14,453 bases of DNA, taken from NCBI GenBank assembly GCA_963578605.1, contig CAUZEA010000130.1, forward strand, positions 1 to 14,453, read 5' to 3'. This DNA comes from JAKVCB01 sp963578605 (GTDB lineage Bacteria; Planctomycetota; Planctomycetia; Pirellulales; Lacipirellulaceae). Positions 1 through 7,133 of the stretch are shown here, in pieces. The translations under genes and the position numbers were made by a program. Under the pieces are notes generated by a model. That model was not told where the DNA came from. It made no database searches and saw nothing but the letters and a program-made list of their open reading frames with translations. The first letter of the stretch is position 1, and each line of letters starts with the position of its first letter.

Positions 1-1
1 C

Positions 2-235
2 TTCGGCTACGCCTCAGCAATCTTCTCCGCTACGGCAAGCCAGCGGATCCCTAGACCTAGATTTTCTCATAGGCCCTGGATCATAGATCGGGGGAAGCCC
101 AACAAAGCAAGACCTCGTGCCGATGACCAAGTGATCGAACAGTTGACCAACGGCACTAGTTTTCTTGAGAGGCGTAAACAACTGTGCAATGCTCCGGATG
201 GGGTCATGAAACACTTATACAAAATCCCTAACTGA
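2..235 (+). CDS. Possible C-terminal fragment of an unrecognised protein, cut by the left edge
   Basis: Frame 2 of the plus strand is open for 77 codons from the window edge to a TGA at 233-235. Its last 40 codons read like ordinary protein, ending in residues such as FLERRKQLCNAPDGVMKHLY and then KIPN. There is no convincing start inside the window, so this would be the tail of a gene beginning upstream. The first 30 codons are rich in Arg and Pro and less convincing. I recognise no family. The minus-strand frames here look like shadows. From 236 to 433 I see no gene, only GC-rich palindromic sequence around 395-415. It could simply be a chance open frame. Confidence 0.25.
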   Translation, partial: FGYASAIFSATASQRIPRPRFSHRPWIIDRGKPNKARPRADDQVIEQLTNGTSFLERRKQLCNAPDGVMKHLYKIPN

Positions 236-433
236 TGACGTTGTCCATCCCTCGACAACGGCAGGGCCAATTCATTAATCACCCACGACTTTTGCAGCCA
301 TTTTCTAGAGAGTGGGGAGCGGGATTAAAAAACCTAAACGACCAGCCCTGCATGTTTTGGCGACCTAATCCGCAACCCCCGTCCCCTACAGTCTCCCGGC
401 CGGCCGGTGGCCCATGGGTGCTTACTCATTTCT

Positions 434-976
434 TCACGGCCGCTGTGACTCAAACCATTGGGCCAGCGTTTTTATTTCGCCTGCGTCCATGCTCAGCACC
501 ATCTCTTCCCGATGACTGTCGTGGATGGCCAGGATGTGATCTTCGTGAAAACAGACAGCGTCGCCCTGGTTTAGTTCGTGCAGCCGAGATTCGTAGAGTG
601 GATTGTCCACGACCGCTTTTAAAAAAGGGCCCTCTCGCCCGGTGACCTGTGCCCAGAAATCCTCGCCCCAACCGCGCGATGGAACATTTTGCTTTGGAAT
701 CGGCAACAAAGAAGCAGGCTGGTTGTGGCTTAGGATCGGCTTTGTCGCTTCGCCATTGCAAGTAGCGCAGTAGCACTTTTCAGCAGTATCTTCGTGCACC
801 GAGAACCTGGGCGAGTCGATTCGGATTTCCACAAAATAACCAATCCCGACGTGTTTCTTCAGCACATCGTGCGGAATCTGAAATTGATCGCCGTTTTCGG
901 CGTGCATTGCCACCCCGTCGACCAACTCGTAGCCGTTGGAAAAGTGATGGTTGTGAAATTCCTGTTCGAGTGTCAT
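434..976 (-). CDS. Hypothetical protein with CxCxxC cluster, 180 aa
   Basis: The function is not recognised. The protein is soluble, with no signal peptide or membrane segment. It has a His-rich start (HNHHF, residues 8-12), a CYCATC cluster at 68-73 that could bind metal, and a C-terminal half with GWGEDFWAQVTGREG (102-116), DNPLY and a GDAVCF..DHILAI pattern near 138-151. That last pattern loosely resembles the small beta domain of DUF2314-type proteins (a W-x-V strand, an N-P turn, then 'GD.V.F...I'), but the resemblance is weak and from memory. The start at 976 is preceded by GGAGA about 10 bases upstream. The gene ends in TGA. It stands alone: the next gene to the right is divergent, about 675 bp away. 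It is probably a real conserved gene, because the overlapping frames lack its coherent amino-acid pattern. Confidence 0.75.
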   Translation of the reverse strand: MTLEQEFHNHHFSNGYELVDGVAMHAENGDQFQIPHDVLKKHVGIGYFVEIRIDSPRFSVHEDTAEKCYCATCNGEATKPILSHNQPASLLPIPKQNVPSRGWGEDFWAQVTGREGPFLKAVVDNPLYESRLHELNQGDAVCFHEDHILAIHDSHREEMVLSMDAGEIKTLAQWFESQRP

Positions 977-1651
977 CTGGGTGAATCTCCGAGAGCGGCC
1001 AATGAAAAGAGATTACAGATCAGTAAGTTCGAAAAGCATCGAGCCGGACCCAAGTCCCGTGCAATACTCAATTGTACTTTGTGACCGGGTGGCCAGTCGA
1101 GAGGCGAGCCACTCACCGCGTCCCCAGCGGCTACTCTTCGAATTCTCGCGAGTACACCAGCGCGGTCACTACCGCCGGTACCGACCTTATAACTTCCCCG
1201 CCGTAATGATATTCACCTTGTGGCATGTGGCCTTCACCTGCCACACCAGGCAGCGGTCCTGGACTTCGCTTGCACCAAAGTCGACGGCAAACGCTCTAAG
1301 CCAGGCAATGCCGACCCGCCCGGTTTTTGCTTGTTGCGGCCGGTTCGCATCGAACTGGTTGCCAAAACCGACAATTTATATAGGTCAAAATTACCAACAG
1401 TTGTGTGGGTTGTCTTCACCCACTCTTTGGGATTTTTGAGCCACATTAACCTACCGACAGTACCGGTAAGGTTGATAACAAAAAAACGGCCACCAGCATT
1501 TTCCTGTTGTGGCCAAACAAGTTACGTCACGGTTACGTTGCGGCTAAGGAAGAGCCCCGTTCGATTTGACACAGGCCTTGCTGCCAGAGAGAAAGGAAAG
1601 GATAAGTCCTTCAACAAACTTATACGACACAAAAATCAGCGAGGTCCGCTA
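977..1651. other. Gene-poor intergenic region, about 675 bp
   Basis: This lies between two divergent genes. The frames open here (plus strand from 981 and from 1220) have odd composition rich in Arg, Ser, Cys and Pro, overlap each other, and show no domain, so I do not call them. Visible structure includes an inverted repeat TGTGGCA/TGCCACA at 1219-1245, an imperfect hairpin at about 1450-1473, and the terminator-like hairpin listed separately at 1480-1514. A TTGACA at 1566-1571 is a perfect -35 match but has no good -10 box at 16-18 bases, so no promoter is called. Confidence 0.5.
1480..1514 (-). terminator. Intrinsic terminator read leftward, with no obvious gene
   Basis: A perfect 6-bp stem GGCCAC (1488-1493) / GTGGCC (1509-1514) is flanked on its left by seven A residues (1480-1486). 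Read on the minus strand it is a hairpin followed after one G by seven T, the classic intrinsic terminator form. On the plus strand it lacks a T-tract. No minus-strand gene ends just to its right: the gene there is on the plus strand. It may stop antisense transcripts running through the PEP-CTERM gene from the leftward genes beyond, or serve as a hairpin in that gene's 5' leader. Confidence 0.55.
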
Positions 1652-1714
1652 ATGATTTCGAAAGTAGTACATGGTTTTTGCACGCAGCTGCAGTGGTGTG
1701 CGGCTTGTTTTTAG
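1652..1714 (+). other. Out-of-frame start of the PEP-CTERM gene (N-terminal signal-peptide fragment)
   Basis: An ATG at 1652 has a GAGG Shine-Dalgarno sequence at 1641-1644, about 7 bases upstream. It reads MISKVVHGF before leaving the frame of the following gene, and hits a TAG at 1712-1714. The downstream frame, entered at a run of five T (1675-1679), reads LHAAAVVCGLFLGFLLLPV and then AGTALA. Together they make a textbook Sec signal peptide. One extra T in the run would join the two, so this is very probably the true start of the next gene, separated from it by an indel, by a base-calling error, or by programmed -1 slippage. Confidence 0.6.
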
Positions 1715-2799
1715 GCTTCCTTCTCTTGCCCGTGGCAGGAACCGCCCTGGCCGTACCGGTGATGTGGGGCACGGACGAAGACACCGGCCATCTCGTCAAG
1801 GTTGAGAACTACAACTCGACACCTCTCGTCACCGACTACGGCCGGTTGTCCATCAACGACGGCGGAACCATTCGCCCTTTCCCGGACACCGATACTGACG
1901 AGTCCAACGTGTTCACTGACATCGAATCGTTCACCTTGAATGACCAGGGGGCTGCCTTCATGGTTGGCAGCAGCACAGTGGCGTTCGACGGCGGTGGCAC
2001 CTTCTCAGATTCTCACCTGTACTCGCTTCGAATCTTCAATGCCGATGGTACCGAGGCGGTCCGCAAAGACGACGGCGCAGCATCGGGCCTCTACAATGCC
2101 GTCGAGTTGATTGGTGCCATATCGGGCAACGACGATGACCCGATCAACGGAATTGACTTTGACCCCATTAGTGGCATTCTTTTTGGCGTGGTCGAGAATG
2201 GCGGACGCGATGACCTGGTAGTGATCGACCCGGTGACGGCAGCAGCCACAGAAATCGCGACCTCGATGGATGGTACCAACGATATCGAAGACATTCAGTT
2301 CGACGACCAGGGCAACTTGTTCCTGATCAACGACGATGGGGGCGAGAGCAATGAGGAGGACATCTTGCACCTGGCGGTCCTCGACCGTTCCGGCGCTACT
2401 CCCACGCTGCAATCCATACAGGTCGTCAACAATACCGGCGACGATCACAGAATCGAATCGCTCGGCTGGGACTTTCAAAATGACAGGCTGATCGGTTTCA
2501 GTAATGAGTCCAACAGCCTGTTCCAACTGAACACCACATCCGACGGCTTCACGGACCTTGGTGGAGTGGAATTCAAAGACCTTGAAGGCATCGACTTCGT
2601 GCCGACGCCAACTGGCCTTCCCGTGCCTGAGCCCGCTTCGCTACTGTTGGCCGCTGTGGGCCTGGGCGGACTATTTTTTCTGAGGGGCCAACGTACAATG
2701 CGCATCGAATGCGCTATCATCACAGCGGGCCGGCAGCCGCAGTGCGGTCCAGGCGCCACACATCCCCCGGCCGCCACGCAGACTCCACGCGGTGCGTAA
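1678..2799 (+). CDS. PEP-CTERM sorted exported protein, probable beta-propeller-like repeats
   Basis: The 373-aa frame opens at a TTG with no Shine-Dalgarno; the real start is probably the ATG at 1652 in another frame. A hydrophobic signal segment (residues 3-25, ending GTALA) leads into an acidic, Asp/Asn/Gly-rich body. The body has repeated short strands such as INGIDFDPISGILFGV, IEDIQFDDQGNLFLI and IESLGWDFQNDRLIGF, the layout of a secreted beta-propeller. Near 316 comes the PEP-CTERM signal: VPEPAS, a hydrophobic helix (321-335) and RGQR. PEP-CTERM proteins are sorted and processed by exosortase at the cell envelope. Oddly, 34 residues follow the basic cluster, where such proteins normally stop, and this tail overlaps the convergent Kelch gene by 80 bp. 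The ligand or role is unknown. Confidence 0.8.
   Translation: MHAAAVVCGLFLGFLLLPVAGTALAVPVMWGTDEDTGHLVKVENYNSTPLVTDYGRLSINDGGTIRPFPDTDTDESNVFTDIESFTLNDQGAAFMVGSSTVAFDGGGTFSDSHLYSLRIFNADGTEAVRKDDGAASGLYNAVELIGAISGNDDDPINGIDFDPISGILFGVVENGGRDDLVVIDPVTAAATEIATSMDGTNDIEDIQFDDQGNLFLINDDGGESNEEDILHLAVLDRSGATPTLQSIQVVNNTGDDHRIESLGWDFQNDRLIGFSNESNSLFQLNTTSDGFTDLGGVEFKDLEGIDFVPTPTGLPVPEPASLLLAAVGLGGLFFLRGQRTMRIECAIITAGRQPQCGPGATHPPAATQTPRGA
2700..2714 (-). terminator. Short perfect hairpin just after the Kelch gene stop
   Basis: GCGCAT (2700-2705), a 3-base loop CGA, and ATGCGC (2709-2714) form a perfect inverted repeat. On the minus strand it begins 5 bases after the Kelch gene's TGA. There is no T-tract on either side, so it is either a weak or factor-assisted terminator or a 3'-end stabilising hairpin. 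It lies inside the coding tail of the convergent PEP-CTERM gene. Confidence 0.35.
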
Positions 2800-3895
2800 A
2801 ATCCTGCTTGCTCAGCTCAACCTGCTCGGCCGAGATGGTATGCGCACTTCCGGCCACAAGAAACAGAGCGTCGCGGTGGACATGCACACCACACGCATGA
2901 CGCAGGCTCCAGGGTGTGTTTGGCAGCTGGTCCCAAGTTTTTCCATCTGCAGAATACCACACGTCGTTACGATTGCCGTCGGTCGCAACTTCCTCCCGAT
3001 GGTCGGCAATTCCCCGGTGCCCGCCCAACACCCAGAGCTTCCCGTCCCACACCGCGGTGTCGTGATACGAGCGCGCCGGCCAGGGCGCCTCGCCCTCGGC
3101 CAAATGACAAACCCATTCGCGACCGTCTGCCGACGACCACACATCGTTGTGGTAGAGCCGCGTCTTGAGTCTTGGCTGCTGCGCGAGGTCGTAGCGTAGC
3201 GAACTGAGCGTGGTCCCCCCCGATCCGACATAGCCGCCGCCGAGGATCCACATGCGACCCTCAAATACGGCCACGCCGCCATTGGCGCCGGTGATCATAC
3301 CCCTGGGGGCCCAGGGCGCTTTGTCAGTGACCAGTTCCCACTGCACACCATCCTCGGTGCGCCAGACGTCACTCAGCGCTGGCGGTGCCGGCGGAAAAGG
3401 CTTGCCCGCCTTCAGGTCGGCTACGAAATTGGTCTGGCCGGCGGCACCGGCCTGACCGCCCATCACCCAGATCGCGCCGTCGAAGACGGCTACCAGCTGG
3501 TTGCCGCGATCCTGCCAGGGTACGGTCGCCGCGACGCGCTCCCAATTCGCGCCATCGCTCGACTTCCACACATCGTCCGGCGTCTCGTTCTCAGCCCCGA
3601 TGATCCAGATGTGGTCGTCGTGCACGACGGCTCCGTGCATGTGCCTGCCGCTCCACGGGGCGGTGGTCGCCAGAGCCCAGCTGCCGCCGTCATCATCAGA
3701 GCACCACACCTCCGAGCAGACCTCCGACTCGAAAGAGCCGGCACCGGTGCCGGCGAGATCGGTCTGCTCACCCGCGTATTGGTTCCAGCCCCCCAGAAGA
3801 AAGAGCCTGTCCTGGAAGGAGACAAGCTGCGCCCCGTCGCGGGGCGACCATTCCACCTCCGAGCTCACGCAACTCCAGCGATACTTGTTGGGCAT
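2720..3895 (-). CDS. Kelch / galactose-oxidase-like six-bladed beta-propeller protein
   Basis: The 391-aa protein is almost entirely Kelch-type repeats. Six hydrophobic-GG strands are visible: LFLLGG (31-36), IWIIG (96-100), IWVMGG (142-147), MWILGG (215-220), LWVLGG (287-292) and LFLVAG (344-349). Each is followed by a DVW-x-S-x-DG-x-x-W strand, for example DVWKSSDGANW (108-118) and DVWYSADGKTW (311-321). This predicts a complete six-bladed propeller, a binding scaffold rather than a known enzyme: no partner oxidase domain is present. I chose the ATG at 3895 because AGGGAG sits about 6 bases upstream; the frame continues up to an ATG at 4024 but without a convincing site. Neither start gives a signal peptide, so export is uncertain. 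It converges with the PEP-CTERM gene and overlaps it by 80 bp. Confidence 0.85.
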   Translation of the reverse strand: MPNKYRWSCVSSEVEWSPRDGAQLVSFQDRLFLLGGWNQYAGEQTDLAGTGAGSFESEVCSEVWCSDDDGGSWALATTAPWSGRHMHGAVVHDDHIWIIGAENETPDDVWKSSDGANWERVAATVPWQDRGNQLVAVFDGAIWVMGGQAGAAGQTNFVADLKAGKPFPPAPPALSDVWRTEDGVQWELVTDKAPWAPRGMITGANGGVAVFEGRMWILGGGYVGSGGTTLSSLRYDLAQQPRLKTRLYHNDVWSSADGREWVCHLAEGEAPWPARSYHDTAVWDGKLWVLGGHRGIADHREEVATDGNRNDVWYSADGKTWDQLPNTPWSLRHACGVHVHRDALFLVAGSAHTISAEQVELSKQDFTHRVESAWRPGDVWRLDRTAAAGPL

Positions 3896-4192
3896 TAATT
3901 CTCCCTGGTTCGTTGGCAAACTTCGCAGTTTGCGCGATATCTGTGCGGCGCGACCCACTTCATCGAATTTCACTCCACGCGGCAGCGTAGCGAGACCCGC
4001 CCGCCGGACCTGGTTGGGGCGCATCGAACCGCATCACCCAACCTTCTTCGAGCGTCGCAGGAGTGGGCACAAATGGAGGGCTGCCTGCGGATTAAACCTC
4101 TGCACGGGATTTTAGTCTATCGAGTCTCCCGGTGAATGGCCATCCAGCCAGCTTCAGCCAGGAGTCATGGGGCGAACAACTCGGCTACGAAC

Positions 4193-4228
4193 AAAAAAAT
4201 CCGGAATCGATGGCCGGACTAGTTTTTT
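4193..4228 (-). terminator. Bidirectional intrinsic terminator after the deiminase gene
   Basis: TCCGG (4200-4204), a 9-base loop and CCGGA (4214-4218) form a stem. Seven A lie to the left (4193-4199) and six T to the right (4223-4228), so it has a T-tract on both strands. On the minus strand the stem starts directly after the TAG (4219-4221) of the deiminase gene, so it is that gene's terminator. It would also stop rightward transcription. Confidence 0.75.
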
Positions 4229-5607
4229 GAATTCAGACGTGGCTCCTGCTGAGTGATGCAGTGAATCCCACCACCCCGGCTGTTCACCGGCAGAGTCTTG
4301 ATCGGCACGATTCGATGCGCCGGGTACGCTTTGGCAAGGATACTCATCGCCTGCTCGTCCTGCGCGCGAATTGACTCCACCATCCCTTCCTGAGAGTAAC
4401 TCTGGGCCAGAATCAAACCGTTGGTAATCAAAAAATTGTTGTAGCTGCTCGCCACCATCACCTCGATCGGCTCGCCCGCCGGAAAAACAGTCCCATCCTC
4501 GTAATGAAGGTCCTTCAAGGCTTCGTAAACATAGTCACCCGGCCGAAAAACCTGGTACAGGAGCGGCGCTTCGGGGATGCGGATGATCGTAAACGGCTTG
4601 CCGGCCACGTCGGTGGCCATGCTCAACCTTTGGTACGCATCCTCAAACCGTTGGCAGTTGATGCGACTGACTCGATTCTGCCGGGCAACTTCCTCGGTCA
4701 CCTCGGCAAGCAAAATGGTGTGTTCATCGACGAACGTCACGAATTCATCAACATGACCGCCCGTGCCGAACGTAAACGCACCGGTTTTGCCATCGGAACC
4801 CGGAACGCGCCCCCGAAATGGCAACTGGTCATTGACGGGGCCCTCGTTCACCCAGAGCACCTTCTCGACCCCCAAAACGCGCTTCAACTCGGCCTCGATT
4901 TCCTCCAGCGACAGGTCCGGATTGCGCTGCCGCTCAACCGCTTCGCCACCAATCATGACCCCCGCACCGTTGAACGAGCGGTTTCCCCCCTCGCTGACAA
5001 TGCTCGTTTTCACGCAAGGCAGGCCCAACCGTTCGGCAATGGTCCCGGAGACGGCCGAAAGCATTTTCGACTCCGGTGCCTAACGCGATTGAAATCCCCA
5101 CGTGTTCTGGGTAAAGATTGCCATCCCCAGTTCGGTCCCACCGCTGTTGCGCAGGAAAATGGGGCCAAAATCCCTGACCCAGGCCTCGGTGTAGTCAATC
5201 CCGCTGATCAACTCGACCTTGTCGAGGGGAACCTACCGCTGTTTGAGGGCCCCCGTAATCTCCTCCCGCATCGGCTTGCCGTTGGTAAGTATCTTGACCT
5301 TTACCACTTCACTGAGCTTCTTGACGATCTCCAGGTAAACCGGCCCGGCCGGCAGCGTGGTTTCGTTGACGTACGAAGGCCAGGCGAGCCAGACCGCGTC
5401 ATGCTCTTCCCACTCAGCCGGAAAACTCAAATCAAACTCTGCTGCTGATTTCATGACTCTTGGCGAATCGCCTCGGTGGGGACCCTCCAAATCATCACTG
5501 CCGTAAGCGGACAAAGCCATTGCTCCGATGAACAACCCAGCAACACAAAGCTTTCCCCTCCAGCCAGAGAAGACCAGGCAGGTTTGCGCAGCTGTGGTCA
5601 CGTTCAT
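4219..5607 (-). pseudogene. Exported agmatine deiminase / peptidyl-arginine deiminase family gene, interrupted by two in-frame TAG codons
   Basis: A single frame from ATG 5607 to TAG 4219 gives 462 codons, broken only by TAG at 5233-5235 (codon 125) and 5080-5082 (codon 176); there is no frameshift. The family match continues through both stops. Seen in order: a Sec-type signal (hydrophobic stretch about 20-36, ending AYGS), FPAEWEEHDAVWLAWP, AWVRDFGPIF with the conserved RD, the EGG motif, GGHVDEF with the catalytic His and Asp, and near the end GGGIHCITQQEP with the nucleophilic Cys. The C-terminal motif is that of agmatine deiminase, which converts agmatine to N-carbamoylputrescine and ammonia. 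The usual enzyme is cytoplasmic, so a signal peptide is notable. A terminator follows the stop. It is most likely a recently disabled gene. Sequence error or amber readthrough are alternatives; the second fragment could also restart at the ATG at 5064. Confidence 0.8.
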
Positions 5608-5682
5608 ACGGGTCGCACTCCAGCAAACAAGGATCGGACAAAATTATGCGAACCAGCGCTATGGTCACGCTACGAAAATTTT

Positions 5683-5748
5683 AACTCGATTTAGATCATC
5701 GATCGAGTTCTACGCTGGGAAGTTCTACGCTGTAAAATTCTAAGCGGG
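5683..5748. promoter_or_regulatory. Inverted repeat plus three direct repeats between two leftward genes
   Basis: An 8-bp inverted repeat AACTCGAT (5683-5690) / ATCGAGTT (5702-5709) abuts direct repeats of AGTTCTACGCTG at 5706-5717 and 5721-5732, with a degenerate third copy at 5737-5748, all about 15 bases apart. They sit 75-140 bases upstream of the deiminase start and run into the last codons of the gene to the right. They could be an operator for the deiminase gene, or a weak terminator for the upstream gene, since AAAATTTT follows the hairpin on the minus strand. The role is inferred only from position. Confidence 0.4.
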
Positions 5749-7014
5749 GTTCGAGCCCAGTTCGGGCTGGGGCGCATGGGGATAGTCGACCGGCTGGTAC
5801 CGAATGGCCAGTTCCGGAGTGATTAACTTCCGCTGGTCTTCGAGGCGCGAGGTGAGAGCCCGATCCAAAATTCCGCTGGTCAGCAGGGTCCGTTCGACCG
5901 GATAGGTGGGATGGCCCGTGTGCATCATTTTTTCAACCGCCTTCAACAGGTAAGCCAGGTGCGGACAATGGGGCTCTGGCCGTTCTTCAAAATAGGTGGC
6001 CAACGGTCGATCTTCGCCGTTGAGTTTCAGTGCCACGGAAGTTCCCAGGGAAAATTGTGGCAACATCAGCACCGCCCCGACCAATCCATCGGTATACTCA
6101 AACAAGAACAACGCACCCCGGTCGCCGTCGCGCAACTTGGCCCCTTGCTGTTTTGGCACCACATCCAGCGCCGCCTCCAGCAAGTCCGCTCGCACCACGC
6201 CCTCGTCCACCGCTTTCCACATCGCCTCGCCTTCGAGACATTGCACCCACTTCACCCCCACCTCGCCGCCACGCCGCCGCTCGAGGACCGATTGCAAACC
6301 CTCCAGTGCGTGGATGCCGTAAATGTCAAGATCTGAGTAACCGACGGCCAGGGCCGCTTCGATCTCGCACCCCATCGGCACGGTGATCTCGGGCTGGCGA
6401 AACGTGAGAGGCAGCGACGAGCCGGCCATGAACGGAATTTTCATCTCGCAGGCCCGCCGGTACATCCACTCTGCGTCCGACCAGGCTGGTCCCAGGTGCT
6501 TGTCGCTGAACACCGGCACCACGCGGTTGTATTTGTTGAACGTGTCGGTAATCTCTTCAAAGAAACGGCGGCGCGGGTAAAGATGCTGCTGCTTGTCATT
6601 CCATGGATAACTGCCATGTTCGCCGACGCTAATGACCCCGTCGACCGGGATGCGATCGCCGCCGACAGTTACCGCTTTTTCGATCGTATCGAAGATGGGA
6701 ACGTTGTACCTGGCCGCCATCGGGCGGGCGAGGTCATTTTCGGGAAACTGGTCCACGTACATCGAGGCGAGCGTCAAGGCCGGCCCCGGTCCCCCATCCT
6801 GCTCCCACCCCTCCAGGATTTTTCCAATCAGTAAGTCGGCATGCAGATTTTTGCTGTAAACCGTGATCACCGCAGCCACCGACTTCGGCTGAATCAGAGC
6901 GGAACTCTCGGTCATAGATTGGGCTCTGGGCAGTGCGGAAACGTGACCACAAAGTGTCGCTGCAGCGCCATATTTCAGGCAGTCCCGGCGGTTGATTCGG
7001 CTGGTAAGATTCAT
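5740..7014 (-). CDS. Tat-exported Gfo/Idh/MocA-like protein of unknown substrate
   Basis: The 424-aa protein starts at ATG 7014, with AAGGTGG 5 bases upstream. Its N-terminus NRRDCLKYGAAATL (residues 8-21) is a twin-arginine signal with Cys where Phe is usual. The body resembles the oxidoreductase fold of Planctomycete Gfo/Idh/MocA relatives: a 'PMAARYNVPIFDTIEKAV...VDGVISVGEHG' stretch (about 98-133) matching the cofactor-domain end, then PVFSDKHLGPAW and IPFMAGSSLPLTF, equivalent to the 'PVFVDKPL' and following helix of that family. I do not see the usual GxGxxG nucleotide loop, so dehydrogenase activity is doubtful. It ends in TAG, about 130 bp before the deiminase gene on the same strand. 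Its start region is tandemly duplicated, with a coupled leader ORF. The family assignment is moderate. Confidence 0.8.
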   Translation of the reverse strand: MNLTSRINRRDCLKYGAAATLCGHVSALPRAQSMTESSALIQPKSVAAVITVYSKNLHADLLIGKILEGWEQDGGPGPALTLASMYVDQFPENDLARPMAARYNVPIFDTIEKAVTVGGDRIPVDGVISVGEHGSYPWNDKQQHLYPRRRFFEEITDTFNKYNRVVPVFSDKHLGPAWSDAEWMYRRACEMKIPFMAGSSLPLTFRQPEITVPMGCEIEAALAVGYSDLDIYGIHALEGLQSVLERRRGGEVGVKWVQCLEGEAMWKAVDEGVVRADLLEAALDVVPKQQGAKLRDGDRGALFLFEYTDGLVGAVLMLPQFSLGTSVALKLNGEDRPLATYFEERPEPHCPHLAYLLKAVEKMMHTGHPTYPVERTLLTSGILDRALTSRLEDQRKLITPELAIRYQPVDYPHAPQPELGSNPA

Positions 7015-7060
7015 AGCTGCCACCTTAGCTGGGTAAGATTCATAGCTACCACCTTAGCTG
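7003..7060 (-). repeat. Tandem duplication (2 x 29 bp) of a ribosome-binding site and start codon
   Basis: The 29-bp segments 7060-7032 and 7031-7003 (minus strand) are identical but for one base (T at 7048, C at 7019). Each contains CAGCTAAGGTGG, then AGCTATG and AATCTTACC, that is a Shine-Dalgarno sequence, the ATG and the first three further codons. The gene's own start is the second copy. One mismatch in 29 suggests a fairly recent duplication. Confidence 0.9.
7011..7043 (-). CDS. Ten-residue leader ORF overlapping the start of the Tat-protein gene
   Basis: The upstream copy of the duplicated start region gives an ATG at 7043 with its own AAGGTGG site. Because 29 is not a multiple of 3, it reads out of frame: MNLTQLRWQL, then TGA at 7013-7011. 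That TGA overlaps the main ATG (7014-7012) as ATGA, the usual form of tight translational coupling. The peptide probably has no function itself, but translation of it could load or block ribosomes at the main start. Expression is not shown. Confidence 0.5.
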   Translation of the reverse strand: MNLTQLRWQL

Positions 7061-7133
7061 GATGGTAGCCGATTTCACGCCCATTTCACAGTCATTCGCA
7101 GAAATTCCCGGTCGATCACGCTGCCTGGTGACC

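Noticed and set aside
235..645. Plus-strand frame starting at the TGATG after the left-edge fragment
   Set aside because: Its second half is antisense to the 434-976 gene and its first half has no coding character. The overlap of its ATG with the preceding TGA looks accidental.
1359..1382. Promoter TTGCCA with TATATA
   Set aside because: The spacing is only about 12 bases, too short for a sigma-70 type promoter.
981..1714. Two overlapping plus-strand frames in the 977-1651 gap
   Set aside because: Low-complexity Arg/Ser/Cys/Pro composition, mutual overlap, and a palindromic terminator inside one of them.
2005..2526. Minus-strand frame (173 codons) inside PEP-CTERM gene 1
   Set aside because: It mirrors the Asp/Gly-rich codons of the sense strand as Val/Ile-rich sequence; no signal, start site or family.
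3501..4115. Plus-strand frame (204 codons) opposite the start of the Kelch gene
   Set aside because: It is antisense to clear Kelch repeats, Ser/Pro/Arg-rich, and has no motif or Shine-Dalgarno sequence.
4504..5448. Long plus-strand open frame (314 codons) opposite the deiminase gene
   Set aside because: It is a shadow: the minus strand carries recognisable deiminase motifs across the whole span, while this frame has no domain and Arg/Pro/Leu-rich composition.
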